The notes under the pieces: generated by a model
The model's database searches: none
Told to the model about the DNA's origin: nothing
The model's input: only the letters and a program-made list of their open reading frames with translations
NCBI RefSeq assembly: GCF_004341105.1
Contig: NZ_SLZK01000005.1
Coordinates: forward strand, 186,001-250,000
Length of the DNA stretch: 64,000 nucleotides
Source: Rhizobium sp. BK418
GTDB taxonomy: Bacteria; Pseudomonadota; Alphaproteobacteria; Rhizobiales; Rhizobiaceae
Direction of reading: 5' to 3'
In this document: piece by piece, positions 29,728 to 37,036 of the stretch
Position numbering within the stretch: position 1 is the stretch's first letter
How the letters are laid out: the number at the start of each line of letters is the position of its first letter
Position numbers and translations under genes: made by a program

Positions 29728-30066
29728 TTACAGCGCTTCTGAATCGGTCTCGCCCGTACGGATGCGCACGGCATGGTCGATCGAGTAGACGAAGATTTTG
29801 CCGTCACCGATCTGGCCGGTCTTGGCAGATGCTGCGATGGCCTCTACCGCCTTGTCGACGATTTCGGATGCGACAGCGATTTCGATCTTGAGCTTCGGCA
29901 GGAAGCTCACCGCATATTCAGTGCCGCGATAGATTTCGGTGTGCCCCTTCTGGCGACCGTAGCCCTTCACTTCGGTTACAGTCAGGCCCTGGATGCCGAT
30001 CGCCGTGAGGGCTTCGCGGACCTCATCGAGCTTGAACGGCTTGATAATGGCCATCACAATTTTCAT
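29728..30066 (-). CDS. glnK: Nitrogen regulatory P-II protein GlnK
   Basis: 112-residue trimeric signal protein that plugs AmtB and reports nitrogen and 2-oxoglutarate status. The T-loop with uridylylation site Tyr51 (QKGHTEIYRGTEYAV) and the C-loop (GDGKIFVYSIDHAVRIRTGE) are intact. The ATG at 30066 has AAGGA at a workable distance; the ATG at 30078 sits inside that site. Confidence 0.96.
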   Translation of the reverse strand: MKIVMAIIKPFKLDEVREALTAIGIQGLTVTEVKGYGRQKGHTEIYRGTEYAVSFLPKLKIEIAVASEIVDKAVEAIAASAKTGQIGDGKIFVYSIDHAVRIRTGETDSEAL

Positions 30067-30151
30067 CTGGTTTCCCATCCTTCGTTATCCTCGGCGCGGA
30101 GCCGACTCTCCTTGCCGCTGACGGTTTCTTCAACAGCGACCGGCGATAGAC

Positions 30152-30169
30152 ATTCAAAGGATGTGCCAG
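30152..30169 (-). promoter_or_regulatory. Candidate sigma-54 promoter of glnK-amtB
   Basis: Read on the minus strand: TGGCAC-N5-TTGAA, with the required 10-base spacing between the -24 GG and the -12 dinucleotide. The -12 is GA rather than the preferred GC, so strength may be low. It lies about 75 bases upstream of glnK, matching NtrC/RpoN control known for this operon in related bacteria. Upstream lies a perfect palindrome ATTGGCCAAT (30239-30248). Confidence 0.6.
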
Positions 30170-30294
30170 ATTCGCGAGAACCGTTAACCTATTGAAATGT
30201 AAAGGATATAAGACAAGACGCCAATAAACAGGCAAATGATTGGCCAATAAGCGCACAAATAACGCGCAAATTTATAAATATGCCTATTCTTTAT

Positions 30295-31176
30295 TCATTT
30301 GCCTTTTTCCGAATCAAGCCCTCCTGCGCCACCGACGCGATCAGGACACCGGAACGTGTAAAACAGGCTACCGCGGGTTAATCCTCTGGCACCTGAGGCA
30401 GACGGACTGTCTTGCGTATAGAGCAGCCAGTCGTCAAGCTTGTCGGGTCGGTGGAACCACATGGCATGGTCAAGGCTTGCGACCTGCAGGTTCTGGTCGA
30501 AGATGGATGTCCCGTGGGCATGCAGCGATGCATCGAGCAGCGTCATGTCGGAAAGATACGCAAGCACGGCAGCCTGATAGAGCCGGCTGTCCGGCACGGG
30601 ACCGGTTGCCCGCACCCAGACATCCTGCCGCGGTTCGAGCTTCTCGCGCGTCAAATAGTGTTTGAGCGAAACAGGTCGGATTTCGATCGGCCTTTCGCGC
30701 TCCCAATATTTGCGCACCGCCGCCGGCGCATGGGTGAGATACTGTTCCTTGATCTGCTGCTCGCCAAGCAGCGTTTCCGGCATCGGCACTGCCGGCATGG
30801 GAATCTGGTGGTCGAAGCCCGGCTCCTCCAGCTGGAATGAGGCCGAGAGTGCAAAGATCGCCTTGCCGTGCTGGATCGCCACGGCCCGGCGCGTATTGAA
30901 GCTCGATCCATCGCGAATGCGCTCGACCTGATAGATGATCGGCACGGAGGGATCACCGGGCCGCATGAAATAGGCATGTAGCGAGTGAATGAAACGCTCG
31001 CTTTCCACCGTGCGCTGCGCCGCCATCAGTGCCTGCGCGATCACCTGCCCGCCGAACACCCGCTGCCAGCCGACCTGTGGACTGCGGCCACGAAAGATAT
31101 CGACCTCGATCGGCTCGATATCGAGCGTCGAAATCAATGTTTCCATGGCGGTAGGCTTGCCCGTTTGCTCCGTCAT
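30295..31176 (-). CDS. tesB: Acyl-CoA thioesterase II
   Basis: 293-residue double-hotdog thioesterase hydrolysing medium- and long-chain acyl-CoA. Family motifs: VFGGQVIAQALMAAQRTV, HSLHAYFMRPGDPSVPIIYQVERIRDG near the N-terminus and HGTSIFDQNLQVASLDHAMWFHRP with the catalytic-region Asp in the second half. It is divergent from the UbiH-family gene across 86 bases. The C-terminal residues (RVGGAGGLDSEKGK) are unremarkable. Confidence 0.93.
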   Translation of the reverse strand: MTEQTGKPTAMETLISTLDIEPIEVDIFRGRSPQVGWQRVFGGQVIAQALMAAQRTVESERFIHSLHAYFMRPGDPSVPIIYQVERIRDGSSFNTRRAVAIQHGKAIFALSASFQLEEPGFDHQIPMPAVPMPETLLGEQQIKEQYLTHAPAAVRKYWERERPIEIRPVSLKHYLTREKLEPRQDVWVRATGPVPDSRLYQAAVLAYLSDMTLLDASLHAHGTSIFDQNLQVASLDHAMWFHRPDKLDDWLLYTQDSPSASGARGLTRGSLFYTFRCPDRVGGAGGLDSEKGK

Positions 31177-31262
31177 TTTTGTTCACGTCTCGCCGGTAGG
31201 AAGTGGTAACCTGATGATCTATATAAATCGCATCTGATCGTGGAAAGTAAGAGGAGCGGGCT

Positions 31263-32477
31263 ATGCTGGACATGCTGGTTGTGGGCGGAGGTTATGTCGG
31301 CCTGTCCGCGGCCGTGGCGGTCAAGCAGGCTGCACCTCATCTCAACGTTGCCGTCATTGAGGCTGCGCCCGAGCATGTCTGGAAGAAGGATATGCGGGCT
31401 TCTGCCATCATCGCGGCCGCGACGAAGATGCTCGAAGTCTTTGGCATCTGGGACGAAATCCAGCCCGAAGCGCAGCCGATCAACAAGATGATCGTCACCG
31501 ATTCCAGGATGTCCGATCCCGTGCGACCGATCTTCTTGACCTTCGATGGCGAAGTGGCCGACGGCCGGCCATTCGCGCACATGATCCCAAATGTGGTGAT
31601 GGTCGGCGCACTGCGTGGATTGTGCGAGCGGCTCGGCATCGAGATCCGCCACGATCTCAGCGCCACGGGGCTGAAAACCGGTGACACCAGTATCGAAGTC
31701 AGCCTTTCGGACGGTAGCACCCTGCAATCGCGCCTGCTGGTCGCCTGCGACGGCGTGCGCTCGAGGCTGCGGGACTTTGCTGGCATCAAGACCGTGACCT
31801 GGGACTATGGCCAGTCCGGCATCGTGACGACAGTTGAGCATGAACGGCCGCATAATGGCTGCGCCGAAGAGCATTTTCTTCCGTCCGGCCCCTTCGCCAT
31901 CCTGCCGCTGCGTAACAACCGGTCGTCGCTGGTCTGGACCGAGCGGACGAACGACGCCAACCGCCTCGTCGCTGCTGATGATCTGGTTTTCGAAGAGGAG
32001 TTGGAGCGCCGCTTCGGCCACAAGCTCGGCACTCTCAAGGTCGTCGGCGACAAGCGCGCCTTTCCACTCGGTCTGACACTCGCCCGTTCTTTTGTCGCGC
32101 CGCGCTTCGCACTTGCCGGTGACGCAGCACACGGCATCCATCCGATCTCCGGCCAGGGCCTCAATCTCGGCTTCAAGGACGTGGCAGCACTTGCCGAAAC
32201 CATCGTTGAAGCCGATCGACTTGGGCTCGATATCGGTGCCATCAACATTCTGGAGCGCTATCAGAGCTGGCGCCGCTTCGACACCTTCCGCATGGGCGTC
32301 ACGACCGATGTACTGAATCGGCTGTTTTCCAACGACATGGCTCCGATCCGCATCGCTCGCGACGTCGGCCTCGGCATCGTCGATCGCCTGCCCGGTCTGA
32401 AATCCTTCTTCATCGGCCAAGCGGCAGGAACGACAGCCAAGGACAATCCGCGGCTGCTTGCAGGCGAAACGATCTGA
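31263..32477 (+). CDS. FAD-dependent ubiquinone-biosynthesis hydroxylase (UbiH/UbiF/Coq6 family)
   Basis: 404-residue flavoprotein monooxygenase. The Rossmann dinucleotide site is VVGGGYVGLSAAVAV at the N-terminus, the middle motif is ACDGVRSRLR, and the FAD-ribityl motif is FALAGDAAHGIHPISGQGLNLGFKDVAAL. These are the three Coq6-family signatures. It should hydroxylate the ubiquinone ring; which position cannot be told (alphaproteobacteria use UbiL/UbiM variants). GAGG lies upstream of the ATG. Its stop is two bases from the stop of the convergent Trm112-like gene. Confidence 0.9.
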   Translation: MLDMLVVGGGYVGLSAAVAVKQAAPHLNVAVIEAAPEHVWKKDMRASAIIAAATKMLEVFGIWDEIQPEAQPINKMIVTDSRMSDPVRPIFLTFDGEVADGRPFAHMIPNVVMVGALRGLCERLGIEIRHDLSATGLKTGDTSIEVSLSDGSTLQSRLLVACDGVRSRLRDFAGIKTVTWDYGQSGIVTTVEHERPHNGCAEEHFLPSGPFAILPLRNNRSSLVWTERTNDANRLVAADDLVFEEELERRFGHKLGTLKVVGDKRAFPLGLTLARSFVAPRFALAGDAAHGIHPISGQGLNLGFKDVAALAETIVEADRLGLDIGAINILERYQSWRRFDTFRMGVTTDVLNRLFSNDMAPIRIARDVGLGIVDRLPGLKSFFIGQAAGTTAKDNPRLLAGETI

Positions 32478-32479
32478 CC

Positions 32480-32671
32480 TTACTCGTCTTCGAGACTACG
32501 CGCTTCCGAAACCAGCATAATCGGGATGCCGTCCCGGATCGGATAGGCAAGCCGTGCCTTTTCCGAAACGAGTTCATTATGCTCGCGGTCGTAAGAAAGC
32601 CGACCCTTGGTTAGCGGGCAAACAAGAAGGTCGAGAAGTTTGGGATCGACTCGGCTCAGCTTTTCGTCCAT
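32480..32671 (-). CDS. Trm112-family small protein
   Basis: 63 residues. VDPKLLDLLVCPLTKGRLSYD and LAYPIRDGIPIMLVSEAR match the bacterial Trm112/UPF0434 family, whose eukaryotic relatives activate methyltransferases. Only one of the zinc-type cysteines is present, as in most bacterial members. It starts eight bases after the Lon-substrate-binding gene, so the two are cotranscribed. Confidence 0.9.
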   Translation of the reverse strand: MDEKLSRVDPKLLDLLVCPLTKGRLSYDREHNELVSEKARLAYPIRDGIPIMLVSEARSLEDE

Positions 32672-32679
32672 GGCGGTCT

Positions 32680-33351
32680 CTACTGTAGCACGGTATCGGA
32701 ATCGCCGAAAACGCGGGCAAGCACGATTTCGGTGATGGCAATCAGCGTTTCCGCCCTTGTCTTGAGGTCGGGCGCCTCCAATAGCGCCTGTTTTTCAGCT
32801 GGGCCGAAGGGTGACATCATGGCCAGCGAATTGACGAGCGTAAGATTGCTGGCGCGCTCGACGCTTTCCCAATCTGCCTCAAGCTTGTTCGCGTCGAGAT
32901 AGGCCTTGAAGGCTGTCAACAGCGCGTTGCGGTCGACGGCGTCTTCTTCGTTCTCGCTGGAAAGGTCCGATATGAACGGCGCGATGCGAAAGGTGCGGAA
33001 TGGCTGGCCGTGTGGCCTCTCCTCCAGAAGCCGGAAACGGCACACGCCTGTCAACGAAACAATATAACGCCCATCGCCGGTTTCGGCATACGACGTGATC
33101 CGGCCGAGGCAGCCGACCGTCGCAAGCTCGGGGGCGTGTGTCTTATCCTCATGTTCGCCGTGAGCCGGTTGCACCATACCGATCAGACGGTTTCCCGCGA
33201 GTGCTGCATCGAACATTGCAAGGTAACGCGGCTCGAAGATATTGAGCGGCAATTGTCCAGCAGGCAGGAGAAGTGCACCTGTCAGAGGAAAAACTACAAT
33301 CTCGTCCGGTAGATCACCGGGCTTCAGATATCTCGCATTGCCCACTTGCAT
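32680..33351 (-). CDS. Lon substrate-binding (LAN/LonSB) domain protein
   Basis: 223 residues resembling the N-terminal domain of Lon without ATPase or protease parts: VVFPLTGALLLPAGQLPLNIFEPRYLAMFDAAL, then IGMVQPAH, VGCLGRITSYAETGDGRYIVSLTGVCRF. The function of stand-alone forms is unknown; a folding or adaptor role is inferred. It precedes the Trm112-like gene and follows the thioredoxin-TPR gene by about 100 bases. Confidence 0.88.
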   Translation of the reverse strand: MQVGNARYLKPGDLPDEIVVFPLTGALLLPAGQLPLNIFEPRYLAMFDAALAGNRLIGMVQPAHGEHEDKTHAPELATVGCLGRITSYAETGDGRYIVSLTGVCRFRLLEERPHGQPFRTFRIAPFISDLSSENEEDAVDRNALLTAFKAYLDANKLEADWESVERASNLTLVNSLAMMSPFGPAEKQALLEAPDLKTRAETLIAITEIVLARVFGDSDTVLQ

Positions 33352-33452
33352 GAAGACTAGTCCCGCACTCTAGCGGCGGGCGTGTCCAACACGCCCGCTC
33401 TGACGAGGAATGTGGTGCCCTTGTCTGAAAACGCAAGGGTGAAGCCGCAAAC

Positions 33453-34424
33453 TCAGGAAAACAGGATCGAGGAGAGCTTACGGCGGGCCGAAACAGTTGC
33501 CGGATCCTTGAATCCCCAGACCTCGAAGAACTGCAGAAGCTGGCGTCGCGCACCATCATCATCAAAAGCGCGATCCTTGCGCATGATGAAAAGCAGGTGT
33601 TCGGCCGCTTCTTCGCGCTTGCCCTCGACATTGAGGATCTTGGCGAGTTTCAGGCGGGCTTCGTGATGATCCGGGTTCAATGCCAGCTCGCGCTCCAGGG
33701 CAACGGGATCGCCGAGCTTGCGGGCTTCTTCGATCTGGTCGAGCTTCTTCAGCACGGCCTGGATGCCGGCATCCTTGCCAACCTCTTCCGGCAGCTCGCT
33801 CAGCAACTGACGGGCCTCGCCATGCTGGTCTGCTGCGATCAGGCACTCGGCCATGCCGACAAGCGCCTTCGCATTCTCCGGATCGGCCTGAAGGATCGCA
33901 CCATAAAGCTGACCCGCTTCGTCGATATCTCCAGCGGCCAGCGCTTCGGAAGCCTGCCCCAGATACGCTTCGATTTCCGCGGTTTGGCCAGTGTCCGCAG
34001 GACCTGCGAGGCGATCTATGAACTGGCGAACCTGGCTTTCCGGCACCGCTCCCATGAAACCATCGGCCGGCCGGCCATTGACGAAGGCGATGACGGCCGG
34101 AATGGACTGGATACCGAGCTGACCGGCGATCGAAGGATGATCGTCGATGTTCATCTTGACCAGCTTGACGCGGCCCTGACCTTCATTGACGACCTTTTCC
34201 AGAACCGGCGTCAGCTGCTTGCACGGACCACACCACGGCGCCCAGAAATCGACCAGCACCGGCTGATTGCGCGATTCCTCCAGAACATCCTTCGCGAAAT
34301 TCGCCGTCGTCGTGTCCTTGATATGGCTGCCGCCCGCCGCAGGCTGGGGTGCTGTACCATAACTTGCCGTTGCCGACATTTGGTTGCCGAAAGAACCGTT
34401 ATAGGGGTTGTCGCTGCCGCTCAT
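33453..34424 (-). CDS. Thioredoxin-TPR co-chaperone (CnoX/YbbN family)
   Basis: 323 residues. A low-complexity N-terminus (1-40) is followed by a thioredoxin domain with an intact WCGPC active site (Cys65/Cys68), unlike the enterobacterial YbbN which has lost it. C-terminal TPR-like helices start around residue 160 (EAYLGQASEALAAGDIDEAGQLY, ALVGMAECLIAADQHGEARQLL). YbbN/CnoX protects proteins from overoxidation and hands them to GroEL or DnaK. An active CxxC suggests real oxidoreductase function here. Confidence 0.92.
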   Translation of the reverse strand: MSGSDNPYNGSFGNQMSATASYGTAPQPAAGGSHIKDTTTANFAKDVLEESRNQPVLVDFWAPWCGPCKQLTPVLEKVVNEGQGRVKLVKMNIDDHPSIAGQLGIQSIPAVIAFVNGRPADGFMGAVPESQVRQFIDRLAGPADTGQTAEIEAYLGQASEALAAGDIDEAGQLYGAILQADPENAKALVGMAECLIAADQHGEARQLLSELPEEVGKDAGIQAVLKKLDQIEEARKLGDPVALERELALNPDHHEARLKLAKILNVEGKREEAAEHLLFIMRKDRAFDDDGARRQLLQFFEVWGFKDPATVSARRKLSSILFS

Positions 34425-34480
34425 AGATATCTCCCGCCGCGCCGATCTGCCGGCGTCTCTTGTAGCGATAAAATCGTATG

Positions 34481-34990
34481 TCAGGACGTCACTTTCAAGA
34501 CAAGCGGCTTATGCCCCGTCGCTTCCATGAATCGTATCAGATCGGCGCTGCCGATCGAAGTGGTCGCATCGTTGGAAAGTGGATGGCAGTTGACGATGTC
34601 GTCGTGCATCAGATCCGCATCGAGTACGAACGTAACGTTATTGCCGGTATCGTTGATCGCGCCGAACGCGGTAACCGCCCCCGGAATGACACCCAGATAT
34701 TCCATCAACTTTTCAGGCTTACCGAATGACACGCGGCCGGAGGCGCCGATGATGGTATGGACCTGCTTGAGGTCGACAACGGCATTTTCCTCCACCGTCA
34801 GCAGGAAATACTGATCTTTCTTGTCCTTCACGAAGAGGTTTTTGGTGTGCCCGCCGGGAATTTCATCCCGCAGCGCCACCGATTCGGCAACGGTGAAGAC
34901 GGGGGCATGATCTTTGGTGTTGTGAGCTATGCCGAGACCATCGAGAAAGGCGAAAAGATCCTGGCGAGTCTTGGGCTTGTTTTCGGTCAT
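34481..34990 (-). CDS. YbaK/ProX-type aminoacyl-tRNA deacylase
   Basis: 169 residues homologous to the editing domain of prolyl-tRNA synthetase (FLDGLGIAHNTKDHAPVFTVAESVALRDEIPGGHTKNLFVKDKK, then GASGRVSFGKPEKLMEYLGVIPGAVTAFGAIND). Such free-standing proteins hydrolyse Ala-tRNAPro or related mischarged tRNAs. Start MTENKPKTRQ at 34990 has GATGGA upstream; 34996 and 35026 are alternatives. Single-gene unit next to tRNA-Gly. Confidence 0.88.
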   Translation of the reverse strand: MTENKPKTRQDLFAFLDGLGIAHNTKDHAPVFTVAESVALRDEIPGGHTKNLFVKDKKDQYFLLTVEENAVVDLKQVHTIIGASGRVSFGKPEKLMEYLGVIPGAVTAFGAINDTGNNVTFVLDADLMHDDIVNCHPLSNDATTSIGSADLIRFMEATGHKPLVLKVTS

Positions 34991-35248
34991 CGTCATTCCA
35001 TCAGACAAGAAAGAAGCAGATTGCATTGTCTGCTTACGTCCGCCTCATGCGCTTGGCAATCTTCGTGACCGACGCTTTGCCTTGCATTCGCGGCGTTTCC
35101 GAACCTGGTTTTCCACCATCAAAACTTTTCTTCGTTTTTCCGTCATTTCCCTGTTGCATTTGAAAATCGTTTGGGCGATATAGCGCCCGTCGCCGCAAGG
35201 TGGCGCCCACGGTCCGCTACTTACTACCCCGGACCGGTGCGGATTTGA

Positions 35249-35323
35249 GCGGGTGTAGCTCAGGGGTAGAGCACAACCTTGCCAAGGTTGGGGTCGAGGG
35301 TTCGAATCCCTTCGCCCGCTCCA
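35249..35323 (+). tRNA. tRNA-Gly(GCC)
   Basis: A complete cloverleaf: acceptor GCGGGTG / CGCCCGC, D-arm around TAGCTCAGGGGTAGAGC, anticodon loop CTTGCCAAG (GCC), T-arm GGTTCGAATCC, discriminator T and encoded CCA at 35321-35323. It stands alone and marks the change from core to accessory content. Confidence 0.97.
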
Positions 35324-35344
35324 GTTTCCCAATTGTCCAGCTCG

Positions 35345-35929
35345 GAGACATAGGTAACAGATTGTCCCTAAGACATAGGTGACAACCTCGTGCCGAACGG
35401 GTTGTCGATGGTTTGCAAGGTCCTCTGCTCCAGGTCGATATATCCGAGATCATAGTGCATGAAGCTGACGAGCCAAATACCGTCGTGCCGCTTGCGGGCA
35501 TGAGCGACCAGCCCGTGCCGGTCAAGCACCGCATGCACCGTGCTCTTCGACGGCACGCGCACATCGCCGGCCAGACGCTTCACCAGCAGTTCTCTGATCT
35601 TCCTGGCACCCCAATGCGGCTTCTCTTGTCTGAGCCGCACGATCATTGCCTCCACCGGCTCGGGCAACTGGTTGGCGTAACGCACCGGCCGTCGAGACCG
35701 GTCCGTCAGCGCCTCCAGGCCGTCATCCTTGTAGCGATTGAAAATCTTGTAGCCGGTCTTGCGCGAGATGCCGAACTCCCGGCACACATCGCTCATGCCT
35801 TCGCCCTCCAGCAGTCGGGCAACAAATCGTAGACGTTCCTCCATCACCGAAGTCCACGGCATCAACACCTCCCGCTAAAAGACGGAAAGTGTTACCCATC
35901 TCTCCGGTACAAAACGTCACCTATCTCTC
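35345..35929 (-). mobile_element. Internally deleted IS481-type element
   Basis: Both ends carry two tandem copies of a 15-bp motif 25 bases apart: GAGACATAGGTAACA (35345) and AAGACATAGGTGACA (35370) at one end, and their inverted versions TGTTACCCATCTCTC (35890) and CGTCACCTATCTCTC (35915) at the other. The 585-base body holds only the two ends of a transposase gene. Full IS481 elements of this kind are about twice as long. No convincing target duplication was found. It sits 22 bases after tRNA-Gly. Confidence 0.8.
35368..35862 (-). pseudogene. Truncated, in-frame fused IS481 transposase
   Basis: 164 residues. The first ~124 are the HTH part of an IS481 transposase (MPWTSVMEERLRFVARLLEG, CREFGISRKTGYKIFNRY, RKIRELLVKRL). 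They join directly at ARKRH/DGIWLVSF to the normal last ~38 residues (FMHYDLGYIDLEQRTLQ). The whole DDE catalytic core, about 200 residues as I remember the family, is missing. GGGAGG precedes the ATG at 35862, so a DNA-binding stub could still be made. The stop codon lies inside the terminal repeat. Confidence 0.8.
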
Positions 35930-36278
35930 AGGTCGGGCAAAACACCTACGCTTACCGGAGCTTAAACGTCCTTATGACGTGCGCTTGGTATTGCCACCGG
36001 CCGCGCAGCGAGACGCCATCACACAGGCTTCGTCAGGACAAAAGCAGGCCAAGCATCAACGAGCGCCGATGGCGAAGGGCACACGTTGCTCCTTCGGTCA
36101 CCTTTCCGTAGACAAATTTGCGGCCTTCGATTGATCCAACTCAATGCAAAATGCGGTAGTATCCGATTAGGCTTCTTGAGCTTTGTTGGGAGGATTCTTC
36201 GCGAACGCGGTTTGCCTACGCCCGCTTCCGGAATTGGCAAAAGAAGATTCCCATCGTTCGGACCTGCGGTGGATCGAG
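35930..36278 (+). promoter_or_regulatory. Intergenic leader with FNR/FixK-like site (36131-36144)
   Basis: No gene is supported in these 349 bases. At 36131 the sequence TTGATCCAACTCAA matches the FNR/FixK box TTGAT-N4-ATCAA at nine of ten defined positions. It lies about 140 bases upstream of the CBS-domain gene and could place the CBS-phosphoketolase unit under low-oxygen control. The spacing to a -10 element is not clear. Confidence 0.5.
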
Positions 36279-36950
36279 ATGCTCGTCAAAGATGTAATGA
36301 CGACTACGGTTGTCACAGTATCACCTGACAATAGCGTTCGGCATGCGGCCAGGCTGATGTCCGACCAACATGTAAGCGGCGTTCCTGTCGTTGACGACGG
36401 TGGGCGCTTGCTGGGTATCATCAGCGAAGGCGATCTGATCCGTCGTACGGAACTGTCCAGCGGAGCATTCGCCCTGAAGACGGATATGGGACTTGGCCCT
36501 GATGACAGGGCGAACGCTTTTGTAAAGCGATGTGCGTGGAGAGTGGGTGACGTCATGACGCCCGATCCTGTCACGATCGACGAAAATGCACCCCTTTCCC
36601 GTGTTGCCGAACTCATGCAGGACCGCGGCATCAAGCGCATTCCGGTCCTGCGGGACGGAAAACTCGTCGGCGTCGTCAGCCGCGCCGATCTCCTGCAAGT
36701 AATTTACTCAGCTAAACCGGACGACACGGCAGCCGGCGACGAGGCCATCCGCCGCAGCATTCTTGTCCGGCTTTGCGAAAATACCGGCTTGGAAGGCTCG
36801 GATGTAAGCGTCACGGTCGCAGACGGGATCGTACATTTTTGGGGCAACGTCGAGACGGCGGCGCGCCGGAGAGCTGCGCGGATTCTGGCGGAGGGTGTCC
36901 GCGGTGTCCGCGGCGTGGTGGAGCATTTCCCGGAATCTCCCCCTCAATAG
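36279..36950 (+). CDS. CBS-pair and BON domain protein
   Basis: 223 residues. Two CBS repeats (VKDVMTTTVVTVSPDNSVRHAARLM...GVPVVDDGGRLLGIISEGDL, and VGDVMTPDPVTIDENAPLSRVAELM...RIPVLRDGKLVGVVSRADLL) are followed by a C-terminal BON-like domain (ILVRLCENTGLEGSDVSVTVADGIVHFWGNVET). CBS pairs bind adenine nucleotides, so this may be an energy-state sensor. The ATG at 36279 was chosen over upstream in-frame starts that lie in leader sequence. It is 86 bases upstream of the phosphoketolase and probably cotranscribed. Confidence 0.88.
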   Translation: MLVKDVMTTTVVTVSPDNSVRHAARLMSDQHVSGVPVVDDGGRLLGIISEGDLIRRTELSSGAFALKTDMGLGPDDRANAFVKRCAWRVGDVMTPDPVTIDENAPLSRVAELMQDRGIKRIPVLRDGKLVGVVSRADLLQVIYSAKPDDTAAGDEAIRRSILVRLCENTGLEGSDVSVTVADGIVHFWGNVETAARRRAARILAEGVRGVRGVVEHFPESPPQ

Positions 36951-37036
36951 TACAGCCGCATCGACATGAGACTGCACCGGCCTTCAAGAAACGGACCGGC
37001 GAAATTCAGCAATGTCATTTTGATTGGGAGGCTCAG

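Noticed and set aside
35249..35345. tRNA-Gly as a phage-type attachment site
   Set aside because: No integrase and no second copy of the tRNA 3' end seen in the window; kept only as an island-boundary idea.
35889..36134. 81-residue plus-strand frame after the IS481 remnant
   Set aside because: Begins inside the element end and lacks a ribosome site; likely noncoding leader.
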